From Collinsella sp. (GTDB lineage: Bacteria; Actinomycetota; Coriobacteriia; Coriobacteriales; Coriobacteriaceae): DNA of 8,286 bases. Location of the stretch: positions 1-8,286 of the forward strand of contig JAIHTM010000103.1 in assembly GCA_022713905.1 (NCBI GenBank). The letters are read 5' to 3'. The notes beneath the pieces were generated by a model, which was not told the DNA's origin, searched no databases, and was given only the letters and a program-made list of their open reading frames with translations. Both the position numbers and the translations under genes were made by a program. This document shows positions 1-5,593 of the stretch, piece after piece. The number at the start of each line of letters is the position of its first letter. The stretch's first letter is position 1.

Positions 1-87
1 TCATACGCATTCTATGCAATTCCACTGTTCATATGGGCTGTCTGCACAATAATGAATCGAGGAAAAAACAACATCAATTCCCTTTAG
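1..87 (+). CDS. 3' end of a putative membrane protein (partial)
   Basis: Frame 1 is open from the window edge to a TAG at 85-87 and encodes 28 residues. They start with a hydrophobic run (SYAFYAIPLFIWAVCTIM) followed by a polar, basic tail (NRGKNN). This is what the last transmembrane helix and cytoplasmic tail of a multi-pass membrane protein look like. The surrounding acyltransferase and rmlA remnants suggest an exopolysaccharide polymerase or flippase, but that is inference from context only. The base composition is AT-richer than the following IS remnant. Too little is visible to name a family, and chance openness over 87 bases cannot be excluded. Confidence 0.35.
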   Translation, partial: SYAFYAIPLFIWAVCTIMNRGKNNINSL

Positions 88-143
88 ATTGCGAGAATCA
101 CAATTCGCTACTCTCTATCATGCCGATAAAGAGTGCGCATACG

Positions 144-170
144 CCCGTTGTCTAATTGAAAGTGCAGCAC
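144..170 (+). repeat. Left terminal inverted repeat of IS30 relic
   Basis: The reverse complement of this stretch matches 426-452 at 22 of 27 positions. The shared core reads TGCACTT (right copy GTTGCACTTACAAATAG, left copy in reverse complement GCTGCACTTTCAATTAG). The outer ends both finish in AACGGG or its complement. The pairing of two such sites around transposase fragments supports their being true element ends. Confidence 0.65.
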
Positions 171-219
171 CCGTTAGATTGGAGATTGTCCAGATAGCCA
201 AACGGAGGGGTGTTGCGCC

Positions 220-448
220 TTGGGCCAGGTGTATTCGCACCTGTCGGAAGAGGAACGGCACGATCCGCCGCTGCCTGCCCAAACGCACGCCCATCGCCCC
301 CTCCATGGCACGCGAACTGCAGGAGATCGTCGACGAAACCGACGACAGGCCCATGCGAGTGCTCGGCTAGCGCGCCCCCGCCGAGGCATTCGCCGACGAA
401 CTGCTAGAATCAGCCGAGAACAAGGATGTTGCACTTACAAATAGATAA
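220..448 (+). pseudogene. IS30-family transposase, N- and C-terminal ends fused by internal deletion
   Basis: A GGAGG ribosome site at 204-208 precedes a TTG start at 220. This reads GQVYSHLSEEERH, the typical N-terminus of actinobacterial IS30 transposases. From about 254 the homology continues in another frame with NGTIRRCLPKRTPI and then ARELQEIVDE and RPMRVLG, the typical IS30 C-terminal region. A TAG (368-370) interrupts it where relatives have a Tyr codon, and the frame then reads RAPAEAFADELLE to TAA at 446-448. The helix-turn-helix region beyond the first residues and the whole DDE catalytic core are missing. The break falls at AACGGCACGATC, sequence that could belong to either segment, so a microhomology-mediated deletion of most of the gene is likely. 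It is non-functional. The family call is confident; the deletion mechanism is inference. Confidence 0.75.
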
Positions 449-452
449 CGGG
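426..452 (-). repeat. Right terminal inverted repeat of IS30 relic
   Basis: Partner of the repeat at 144-170. The transposase reading frame ends inside it (TAA at 446-448), an arrangement common in compact IS30 elements whose gene runs into the terminal repeat. Confidence 0.65.
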
Positions 453-797
453 GACCGCGCCACCTTCCACAGCCGTGCCATCAACCGGATAGCGCAATCC
501 GCGTTCGCAGTGTACCTGATTACCGATTACGCCGCCTCCGAGAAACTGCTCTGAGTCCGGTTGTTCAACCTGCAGAAGCTGTACCAGCAGCCATTGGCGA
601 TCCTGCAGATTCTGGGCATCCTGCTGGCGATCTACGCGACCTGCACACTGCTCGACTTCATCCACCAAGCACTATTCGCCGTCACCATCGGCAAGCGGCG
701 CGGACACTGGTTTGACCTGCTGTGGGACAAGGCATCCACCCAATCAATCCTTTCGCCTGAACACGCAAGCCAATCTCACCGCTTCCACGGAAAATAA
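453..797 (+). pseudogene. C-terminal remnant of acyltransferase-3-like membrane protein
   Basis: The frame beginning next to the IS30 relic reads SRAINRIAQSAFAVYLITDY, ASEKLL, a TGA stop at 552-554, then VRLFNLQKLY. A hydrophobic helix (LAILQILGILLAIYATCTLL) and DFIHQALFAVTIGKRRGHW follow, ending at TAA 795-797. The INxIAxSxFxVYLIxD pattern and a final TM helix followed by an aromatic/basic tail match the C-terminus of family-3 O-acyltransferases, which modify cell-surface polysaccharides. The TGA probably replaces a TGG (Trp). The N-terminal two thirds are absent from the window; the IS30 relic occupies their place. An in-frame TTG at 561 could start a 78-aa fragment, but no ribosome site is visible. 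Family assignment is moderately sure; inactivity is very likely. Confidence 0.6.
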
Positions 798-917
798 ACA
801 ATTCTGAAATGAAAATCGCACACGTAAGGCACAGGTTGCACCTTCTTATGCCAAGTGAAACCAGAAAATGTATAGATTTGTGGACACGCTCATAAAACCA
901 TCACTTTTAGCAGAAAA

Positions 918-946
918 TTGTAAAAATGGACATTTCTAGTTATAAT
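918..946 (+). promoter_or_regulatory. Sigma-70-type promoter for the AbiL/RloAB-like operon
   Basis: TTGTAA (918-923) and a consensus TATAAT (941-946) are separated by exactly 17 bases. The predicted start near 953 leaves a leader of about 35 bases before the ATG at 988. The preceding 798-917 holds no gene I can support. This is the best promoter match in the window and suggests constitutive transcription of the three downstream genes. Confidence 0.75.
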
Positions 947-987
947 CTCAGTATCAAAAGAGTAAAACACATTTACGAGGCGACCCA

Positions 988-2307
988 ATGCTGATTGATT
1001 TTAGCTTTTCGAATTTCAGGAGTTTCCGCGACGAGCAATCTTTCTCTATGACTCGCGACGAAAGGTTCACGGAATCCAACGACTCACGGCAGTCTCCAAT
1101 CACAGCCATATACGGCGCCAACGCATCAGGAAAATCCAATTTCCTGAAGGCGATGTGCGCCATGCGTAGCATGGTGACAAACAGCTACAGCCAAGGTGAT
1201 GCGAACAGCGATATTCTTAGGGAACCATTCCTACTGAGAGAGACCCCATTCGAGGAACCATCGATGTTCTTCCTGGAGTTCACAGCCGAGAACCATCTGA
1301 AATACCAGTACTGGTTCCGCTATAACAATAAGCACATATTAGAGGAAGAGCTTACCTTCTTTAAGGACATGGGAGGACGTCTCTCCACTCACTCCTCACT
1401 GTTGTTCTCCCGCACCGGAAACGACGAGGTGAAATTCGGAGCCACTTTCAAAGGACCTAGAACGCAAGTGCGAAAGACAGTGGGACTCCGCCCCAACGCT
1501 CTCCTGCTTTCGGCGGCCGCCGCAGCCGGCATCGAATGTGTCCAACCTGTATTCTCGTTTTTCCAGAATGATATGGCGTATTGCGTGGCAAACGCTTTCG
1601 AACAGGAACAGCCCATATTGCTTGACCAATTCAAGAACAAGACACCTTTTTCGAAGCATCTGACATCTCTGATCAAGTACGCAGATTTTGGCATCAGCGA
1701 TGTGAAAAGCGTTCCGGCGAACATCCCCTCGGATATCTGGCATCAGTTCAAAGAGCAGATGAAGACTCAAATCGGAGCTGATGAGGGAAAGCTAGAGGAA
1801 GCATTCAACATCAAAAACGCGACACAGTTGCAATTCACTCATACCGGCGGAGATTCGTCCTCTGCCGGCTTCGGCTTGGATAACGAGTCCAGGGGCACCG
1901 TCGCCGCGCTGTCGTTCTTCTCGCTTGCCCTTCGTCAGCTATCAAGGCCCACGGTCACACTTATCGACGAAATTGACACAAGCCTGCACCCAACCTTGGT
2001 AGCAGAGCTGGTGGCGCTGTACACCGATCCGGCAACGAATCCCCACGGCTCCCAGCTCATTTTCACGACCCATGACGTGTCATTGATCAATCAGTCGGGT
2101 TCGTCGAACCGCCTACTACAACCCGATCAGATATGGCTTGTAGAGAAAGATAAAGACGGCGCCTCGGAACTCTTCCCGGTAACGGAACTTGGTATTCGAA
2201 AGGAAGAGAACATCGGCAAGAACTACCTCAATGGTGTATATGGCGCCACACCGAACCCCAGTTTCCATACCGTATTCGCACAGATCATGAATGGAGACGA
2301 TGACTGA
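988..2307 (+). CDS. AAA/ABC-type ATPase, RloA/AbiLi-like
   Basis: This 439-residue cytoplasmic ATPase belongs to the SMC/RecF-like group often annotated AAA_15/AAA_21 (RloA, AbiLi and relatives). Visible motifs are an N-terminal strand LIDFSFSNFRSF (2-13), Walker A GANASGKSN (43-51), a signature-like ESRGTVAALSF (300-310), Walker B VTLIDEIDTSLHP (323-335) and the H-loop/sensor IFTTHD (358-363). It ends in YLNGVYGATPNP (413-424), typical of this family. The middle 60-290 is the variable insertion that probably senses the target. A GAGG site at 977-980 sits 7 bases before the ATG. The stop overlaps the next start by one base (TGATG), indicating translational coupling to the RloB-like gene. In known AbiL-type pairs both proteins are needed for phage abortive infection; that role here is inferred. 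Key ATPase residues appear intact. Confidence 0.88.
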   Translation: MLIDFSFSNFRSFRDEQSFSMTRDERFTESNDSRQSPITAIYGANASGKSNFLKAMCAMRSMVTNSYSQGDANSDILREPFLLRETPFEEPSMFFLEFTAENHLKYQYWFRYNNKHILEEELTFFKDMGGRLSTHSSLLFSRTGNDEVKFGATFKGPRTQVRKTVGLRPNALLLSAAAAAGIECVQPVFSFFQNDMAYCVANAFEQEQPILLDQFKNKTPFSKHLTSLIKYADFGISDVKSVPANIPSDIWHQFKEQMKTQIGADEGKLEEAFNIKNATQLQFTHTGGDSSSAGFGLDNESRGTVAALSFFSLALRQLSRPTVTLIDEIDTSLHPTLVAELVALYTDPATNPHGSQLIFTTHDVSLINQSGSSNRLLQPDQIWLVEKDKDGASELFPVTELGIRKEENIGKNYLNGVYGATPNPSFHTVFAQIMNGDDD

Positions 2308-2957
2308 TGGCGAAGGAGCGAGGCGTTCCCGCGCATGGTCGCAAGTCTGCACGTTTCCACAGGGCACGTAAGAAGCGTTATCTTGTCGTAGCTGGCGGAG
2401 CTGTTACCGAAAGACAGTATTTCAAGCAGCTCGAGTCCATATATGACGTTGTCATCGAGTATCAACAGAAGAACGAAAGTCCTGAACATCTCGCAGATTT
2501 TGCATGCACGCTGAAGAAAGAGGATGAACGGGATATCTCCACAGATTGCTATGAAAATATCTGGGTGGTAGTCGACGTTGACGACTTCCACGACCACAGC
2601 AAGGCCGCGAAAATTTGCAAGGACAATGGAATCGAACTCATCATTTCCAATCCCTGCTTCGAAGTCTGGGTACTCGATCATATGAAGGCTTGTCCGCCAA
2701 GCTATACATTGACGCCCGATGTCGAGTCAGCCGCGGCAAGAGCAGGCATCGTTGGAGGAAATCGTAACAAATACGTCAATGACGAACTCATCGACAGCGA
2801 ACATCTCGATGCCGCCATATGCAATGCAGCCCGACACAACACAGTGGAAAACAGTCAGGGACGAAATAGACTCACACCACATCACGAGCAGGAATACGCC
2901 CCTTGGACCGATATGCCAAAAGTAATCGAAACGCTGAAATCTAATAAACAGAGCTGA
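2307..2957 (+). CDS. RloB/AbiLii-like protein
   Basis: This 216-residue protein starts with a basic segment (KSARFHRARKKR, 13-24). It then has the RloB hallmarks in order: YLVVAGGAVTERQYFKQL (25-42), an acidic strand VVVDVDDFHD (87-96) and SNPCFEVWVLDH (114-125). In most relatives the first motif reads roughly cEGexTEpxYF, so the first Glu is Gly30 here while Thr34-Glu35 and Tyr38-Phe39 remain. The fold is thought to be TOPRIM-like and is the likely effector partner of the upstream ATPase. The pair ATPase plus RloB is the composition of AbiL-type abortive infection systems. A GGAGA at 2293-2297 precedes the ATG at 2307, which overlaps the preceding stop. Family call is strong; activity is uncertain because of the altered residue. 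Confidence 0.85.
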   Translation: MAKERGVPAHGRKSARFHRARKKRYLVVAGGAVTERQYFKQLESIYDVVIEYQQKNESPEHLADFACTLKKEDERDISTDCYENIWVVVDVDDFHDHSKAAKICKDNGIELIISNPCFEVWVLDHMKACPPSYTLTPDVESAAARAGIVGGNRNKYVNDELIDSEHLDAAICNAARHNTVENSQGRNRLTPHHEQEYAPWTDMPKVIETLKSNKQS

Positions 2958-2967
2958 AAGGAGAAAC

Positions 2968-3984
2968 ATGGCCCTGCCCATCCGAGTAAATCCCAAAGAC
3001 CCTTTCATAGATATTCACACTGGACGAGGTCAAGGTAGCTGCACATTCGCAAATGGATTCGACTGTGTCTGTTCATGCGCAGGTATCGCACACGCCCAAT
3101 TACTCAGAATGGTCCTTACTCCCGAAAACAGTAAGAAGTTGCCTGACAAATACAAGCAGGCTCTTGCCAACAAAGTCCAAACGGTTCAAGCTCGCATTGC
3201 CGATATTCCGCATGATAAGGTAACAACAATTATCCACGCACAGAAACAGCCTAAACGCGTGTTTTTCCTTTGCGAGGATGTGTCTCATCCCATCATTGAC
3301 TATTGCCGAGTCATTGACATACTCCGTTGGGCAAGAGAAAACCCCCTAGCAAGCCAGCAAGTATCAAAACTCTGCACTTGTGTACAAAATCATGGCATTA
3401 ATTCTTTCAAAGATTTAGCCTCTAAAGCCGGCGAGTACTTGTCCCAAGCACATGTTCTTTGCGACATTGTAGCCTCTATTGCATTCGCACTCAGCGAAGC
3501 CGCAGACACGATTCCGGATGAAGATACATTTATCAATGCCTGCAAAGCAGCATTCGCTCTCTCACGACGTAACTCACTAGGATTCGGCCCATCGCGGAAA
3601 AGGCATGGAAAAAACGCAGTCGCAGCACGCAAATCACGGCAGGAAAACGATGATGAGGAAAGCCAAAAACGATACACTGATGGAGACTCCATCTCAAGTG
3701 ATCTGCTCACCAGGATTTTACTGGATATCAGCAAGGACGTTTACATCCTACTGATGGAGTACAAATCCCAGACGAAGCAATTTCTCCAAGCGGTTCAGGC
3801 CACAGCAATATTGTTTTGCCCTGATCCGGATAGCCATAAATTCACATGGGACATGTGCTTCATTCCACTATTCCAAACGAAAATCTGTGATGACCTACGT
3901 AGCAAGTTGAATCAAGACATCATTACTGCACTTGAATATGGGAAAACGGATATCTGGGACAACGGGGCTAGGGCATACTGGTAA
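2968..3984 (+). CDS. Uncharacterised Cys-rich protein, third gene of the AbiL-like operon
   Basis: I do not recognise this 338-residue protein. It begins ten bases after the rloB-like stop with a strong AAAGGAG (2957-2963) 4 bases before the ATG, so it is almost certainly co-transcribed with the two upstream genes. No signal peptide or membrane helix is visible. It has 13 cysteines, including clustered C25, C33-x-C35-x-C37 in the N-terminus and C136-x-C138, which could bind metal or simply be structural. Residues about 200-240 are charged and low in hydrophobics (KRHGKN, RKSRQENDDEESQKR), probably a disordered linker. It separates a mostly helical N-terminal part from a C-terminal helical part (TRILLDISKDVYILLMEYKS, 248-267). 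Its operon position implies a role with the ATPase and RloB-like protein, as sensor, regulator, extra effector or immunity factor. None of these can be told from the sequence. The stop codon touches the hairpin at 3984-4038. Confidence 0.8.
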   Translation: MALPIRVNPKDPFIDIHTGRGQGSCTFANGFDCVCSCAGIAHAQLLRMVLTPENSKKLPDKYKQALANKVQTVQARIADIPHDKVTTIIHAQKQPKRVFFLCEDVSHPIIDYCRVIDILRWARENPLASQQVSKLCTCVQNHGINSFKDLASKAGEYLSQAHVLCDIVASIAFALSEAADTIPDEDTFINACKAAFALSRRNSLGFGPSRKRHGKNAVAARKSRQENDDEESQKRYTDGDSISSDLLTRILLDISKDVYILLMEYKSQTKQFLQAVQATAILFCPDPDSHKFTWDMCFIPLFQTKICDDLRSKLNQDIITALEYGKTDIWDNGARAYW

Positions 3985-4038
3985 GAAGAACTGACGTGAT
4001 GAGGCGCTTTGAAGACGCCTCATCACGTCAGTTCTTCT
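3984..4038. terminator. Long perfect hairpin, likely bidirectional terminator
   Basis: Arms 3984-4006 and 4016-4038 are perfect reverse complements over 23 bases (GAAGAACTGACGTGATGAGG in the left arm), around a 9-base loop CTTTGAAGA. It lies between two convergent coding ends. The left arm begins at the last base of the TAA of the 338-aa gene, and the right arm contains the TGA of the rmlA remnant (4028-4030). A U-tract is weak on both sides, so a plain intrinsic terminator is not certain. The stem is also unusually long. Confidence 0.6.
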
Positions 4039-4270
4039 GATTCGGCACGAGCATGATCTCGCCGTCGGCGAGGCCCTTCAAATGCTGGCCATAGGGGCTC
4101 TTGCCGTAGCGTTCCGTGGACTCCATGAGCTGCTCGCGCGTGATCCAGCCGTTCTCGTAGGCGATCTCCTCCACGATCGCGATGGGCAGTCCCTGTGCGC
4201 GCTGTACGGTGCGCATGCCCCCATCAACGAGCTCTTCCCGACGCAAGCACACAAACTCATGGAAGAGCAA
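4028..4270 (-). pseudogene. rmlA: 3' remnant of glucose-1-phosphate thymidylyltransferase
   Basis: The last 62 or so residues read MRTVQRAQGLPIAIVEEIAY, ENGWITREQLMESTERYGKS and PYGQHLKGL. This is the C-terminal helical region of RmlA, which makes dTDP-glucose from glucose-1-phosphate and dTTP, the first step to dTDP-rhamnose for cell-surface polysaccharide. RmlA is about 290-300 residues, so roughly four fifths are missing, including the nucleotide-binding Rossmann core with its GGxGTRL motif. Clear homology begins about 4231 (ELVDGG) and an ATG at 4270 leaves 80 codons without a visible ribosome site. It is GC-richer than its neighbours and fits an EPS locus truncated when the flanking accessory DNA arrived. 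An intact rml cluster elsewhere in the genome is likely but not visible. Confidence 0.75.
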
Positions 4271-4309
4271 AGCGTGTCAGGTTCGGCACAAACCACACTG
4301 CCCTCAGCC

Positions 4310-4816
4310 CTAACTTTGCTTGGATTCTGCGCCCCTGACAGGATACAGCGCAATATTCTGAGCAATTAACTCATTGCTCATCACCTTGCCGAAATCAGTC
4401 CATGGCCACACTGCAAAAGGTGAGGCATCGTCAGATCCATAGTCTTGAGAAATAATTTCCTTAACTATGCTCTGGGGATCATCGCCCCGCTCAAGCCGAT
4501 CCTGGTCTGCGTCATCAGTGAGATAAAGTTCATAACGACGCCTGCCCTCATGAATCTCCCTACGCCACCTTGCAAACGGGATTTCATAGCCTGTGTGTGT
4601 GATTGAATTATCAATCAAATCCTGCGGATCCGAATAGACTAGTCCGAAAACATGCGGGTAAACCCTATCCAGCCCACATTTCTTAAACGCATGGTTGAAT
4701 GCATTGTCGAATGTCGGATAAGTCCGTGGAATCTCAATGAACTGGATCCCCGCAGCAAGTAGACTGAGAGCAGATCGACTCACGATTTCACGTTTCATTT
4801 GTGTCTTGGTAGGCAT
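4310..4816 (-). CDS. Hypothetical 168-aa protein
   Basis: Not recognised. I choose the ATG at 4816 because a GGAAAGGAAG stretch (4824-4833) sits 7 bases upstream. The longer TTG at 4912 and the ATG at 4846 lack an equally good site. The protein is soluble in appearance. It has a basic N-terminus (PTKTQMKREIVSR), a short hydrophobic helix SALSLLAAGIQFIEI (15-29), an aromatic stretch (DRVYPHVFGLVYSD, 50-63) and a charged centre (FARWRREIHEGRRRYELYLT, 81-100). An acidic region DDADQDRLERGDD (101-113) is followed by AVWPWTDF (135-142). It is the last gene of a three-gene - strand set, followed by the rmlA remnant. A phage- or island-derived accessory protein is plausible, but no function can be assigned. 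Coding potential is supported by the ribosome site and length. Confidence 0.6.
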   Translation of the reverse strand: MPTKTQMKREIVSRSALSLLAAGIQFIEIPRTYPTFDNAFNHAFKKCGLDRVYPHVFGLVYSDPQDLIDNSITHTGYEIPFARWRREIHEGRRRYELYLTDDADQDRLERGDDPQSIVKEIISQDYGSDDASPFAVWPWTDFGKVMSNELIAQNIALYPVRGAESKQS

Positions 4817-4890
4817 ACCCAATCTTCCTTTCCTAAGCAAAGCCATCGCTGCAGAGCCATAGACGTTATCATGAGACACTGCTCTCAGAC

Positions 4891-5112
4891 TCAAAGGAAA
4901 CGTTTCAGCCAATCAGGAAGATTGGAACTCCCAACAGACCAAGAATCTTGTTCCTCTTCATCTTCCTCCCAAGTATTCTCTTTACCATCAGAGAATTTCT
5001 GACGATGACATTTGACTTTTGTAACCTTGTCTCCTTCCAATCGATACTCATTCCAATAGTGGATATGCTTTCCCCATCCACTCCAACTCCGGGTTCGATA
5101 AATTAATACCAT
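4891..5112 (-). CDS. Small Trp-rich, acidic-tailed hypothetical protein (73 aa)
   Basis: The ATG at 5112 is preferred over the one at 5124 because GAGG lies 6 bases before it; the longer form would start within that site. The 73-residue product has six tryptophans (10, 13, 20, 48, 58, 68). It has a His/Tyr/Trp-rich N-terminal half (SWSGWGKHIHYWNEYRL), a basic middle (KVTKVKCHRQK), an acidic cluster EEDEEE (49-54) and a C-terminal SSNLPDWLKRFL. No membrane helix is evident. The aromatic/acidic make-up recalls small phage proteins or nucleic-acid mimics, but this is speculation. It lies between two other unrecognised - strand genes, 81 bases after the 98-aa gene and 74 bases before the 168-aa gene, so one transcript is likely. 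Confidence 0.55.
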   Translation of the reverse strand: MVLIYRTRSWSGWGKHIHYWNEYRLEGDKVTKVKCHRQKFSDGKENTWEEDEEEQDSWSVGSSNLPDWLKRFL

Positions 5113-5193
5113 TTTAATCCTCATCGTCGAGAAATATTCATTTAAGTTTATACTAAAAATTTTGAGCAGAAAAGAATTATTCCAGCCAACTCT

Positions 5194-5490
5194 TCATTCT
5201 TCTCTATCCCCAGAATCATTATTCTCAAAAGACTTATCGGCCTCTGCATGGTCAGTGGAATTCGATCGAAGCCCAGTAATTCCCTGGAGGCAGAAAGATG
5301 AAACACCGCCCAAGAGTCCTCCAGCTATCAGTCCAACGAGAAGATTCCGAGTACAGCCAGTCTTTTCCCCAATAGAAATACCCTTCTCAAGCCCTTGTCT
5401 GTAGAGCAAATCGCAAAATGCATTTGGCCCGCCCGCAGCCTTTGCTCTTTGCTCTAAAACGTTATACGCCATCAATCCAGGATTTATCAT
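5194..5490 (-). CDS. Small single-TM hypothetical protein (98 aa)
   Basis: The start is set at 5490, where AAGGAG (5496-5501) lies 5 bases upstream. The ATG at 5514 would give 8 extra residues but has no such site. The product has a soluble N-terminus (MINPGLMAYNVLEQRAKAAG), then one Gly-rich hydrophobic helix (LLVGLIAGGLLGGVSSFCL, about 50-68). It ends in a polar acidic tail rich in Asp, Glu, Asn and Ser (HAEADKSFENNDSGDREE). It is not a recognised family. The helix composition is compatible with a small membrane-associated or holin-like protein; without a signal motif the topology is open. It is the first gene of the - strand set and is transcribed divergently from the HTH regulator, which may control it. 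Confidence 0.6.
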   Translation of the reverse strand: MINPGLMAYNVLEQRAKAAGGPNAFCDLLYRQGLEKGISIGEKTGCTRNLLVGLIAGGLLGGVSSFCLQGITGLRSNSTDHAEADKSFENNDSGDREE

Positions 5491-5519
5491 CCTATCTCCT
5501 TCCCTTGTTGGCATTCAGC

Positions 5520-5547
5520 ATCCTAACCCGTTTTTAGACGTCTACAA
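5520..5547 (-). promoter_or_regulatory. Candidate promoter of the - strand gene set
   Basis: Read on the - strand, TTGTAG (5542-5547) and TAGGAT (5520-5525) are 16 bases apart and about 30 bases upstream of the ATG at 5490. The -35 box overlaps the palindrome at 5535-5544. The match to consensus is moderate. Confidence 0.35.
5535..5544. promoter_or_regulatory. Palindromic candidate operator TAGACGTCTA
   Basis: A perfect 10-base palindrome, flanked by T and A runs that extend the dyad (TTTTTAGACGTCTACAAAAA with one bulged base), sits in the roughly 100-base region between the divergent 98-aa gene and the HTH gene. Its place near the predicted promoters fits an operator bound by the adjacent HTH protein. 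A weak terminator is the alternative, but neither neighbouring gene ends here. Confidence 0.5.
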
Positions 5548-5566
5548 AAAGTGGGCCTGTATGCGT

Positions 5567-5572
5567 TAAAAT
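5567..5572 (+). promoter_or_regulatory. Possible -10 box for the HTH gene
   Basis: TAAAAT lies 21 bases before the ATG at 5594, close enough for a very short leader. No good -35 is found at 16-18 bases; the A-run next to the palindrome occupies that place, as is common for activated or autoregulated promoters. Low certainty. Confidence 0.3.
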
Positions 5573-5593
5573 GTCCGTATAGGGAGAGCAACC

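Larger units (their letters stand above)
144..452 (+). mobile_element. Internally deleted IS30-family element (MITE-like relic)
   Basis: A segment of about 305 bp is bounded by imperfect inverted repeats (144-170 and 426-452, 22 of 27 positions matching). Between them lie the start and the end of an IS30-type transposase gene but no central catalytic region. IS30 elements are normally about 1.1-1.3 kb, so most of the gene has been lost while both ends remain. Such a copy could in principle be moved in trans by an intact relative. I could not identify a convincing 2-3 bp target duplication next to the repeats. Confidence 0.7.

Noticed and set aside
110..135. CTCTATC/GATAAAGAG hairpin before the IS30 relic
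   Set aside because: The stem needs a two-base bulge and has no T-run; too weak to call a terminator.
89..219. Start at 89 giving a 93-aa protein that includes the IS30 tail
   Set aside because: The first 55 or so residues cross the left inverted repeat and resemble nothing; the IS30 start with its GGAGG site is at 220.
798..917. Possible extra gene or RNA between the acyltransferase remnant and the promoter
   Set aside because: No frame with a ribosome site and no stable hairpin found; left as leader/intergenic sequence.
1389..1770. Two overlapping - strand open frames of 111 and 124 codons
   Set aside because: They lie inside the ATPase gene, lack ribosome sites, and read only antisense of its conserved coding sequence.
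4078..4369. 95-codon open frames on both strands over the rmlA remnant
   Set aside because: The convincing RmlA homology is in a different - strand frame; these are GC-rich shadow frames.
4817..4912. TTG start at 4912 extending the 168-aa protein to 200 aa
   Set aside because: No ribosome site in front of it, while a strong GGAAAGGAAG precedes the ATG at 4816.
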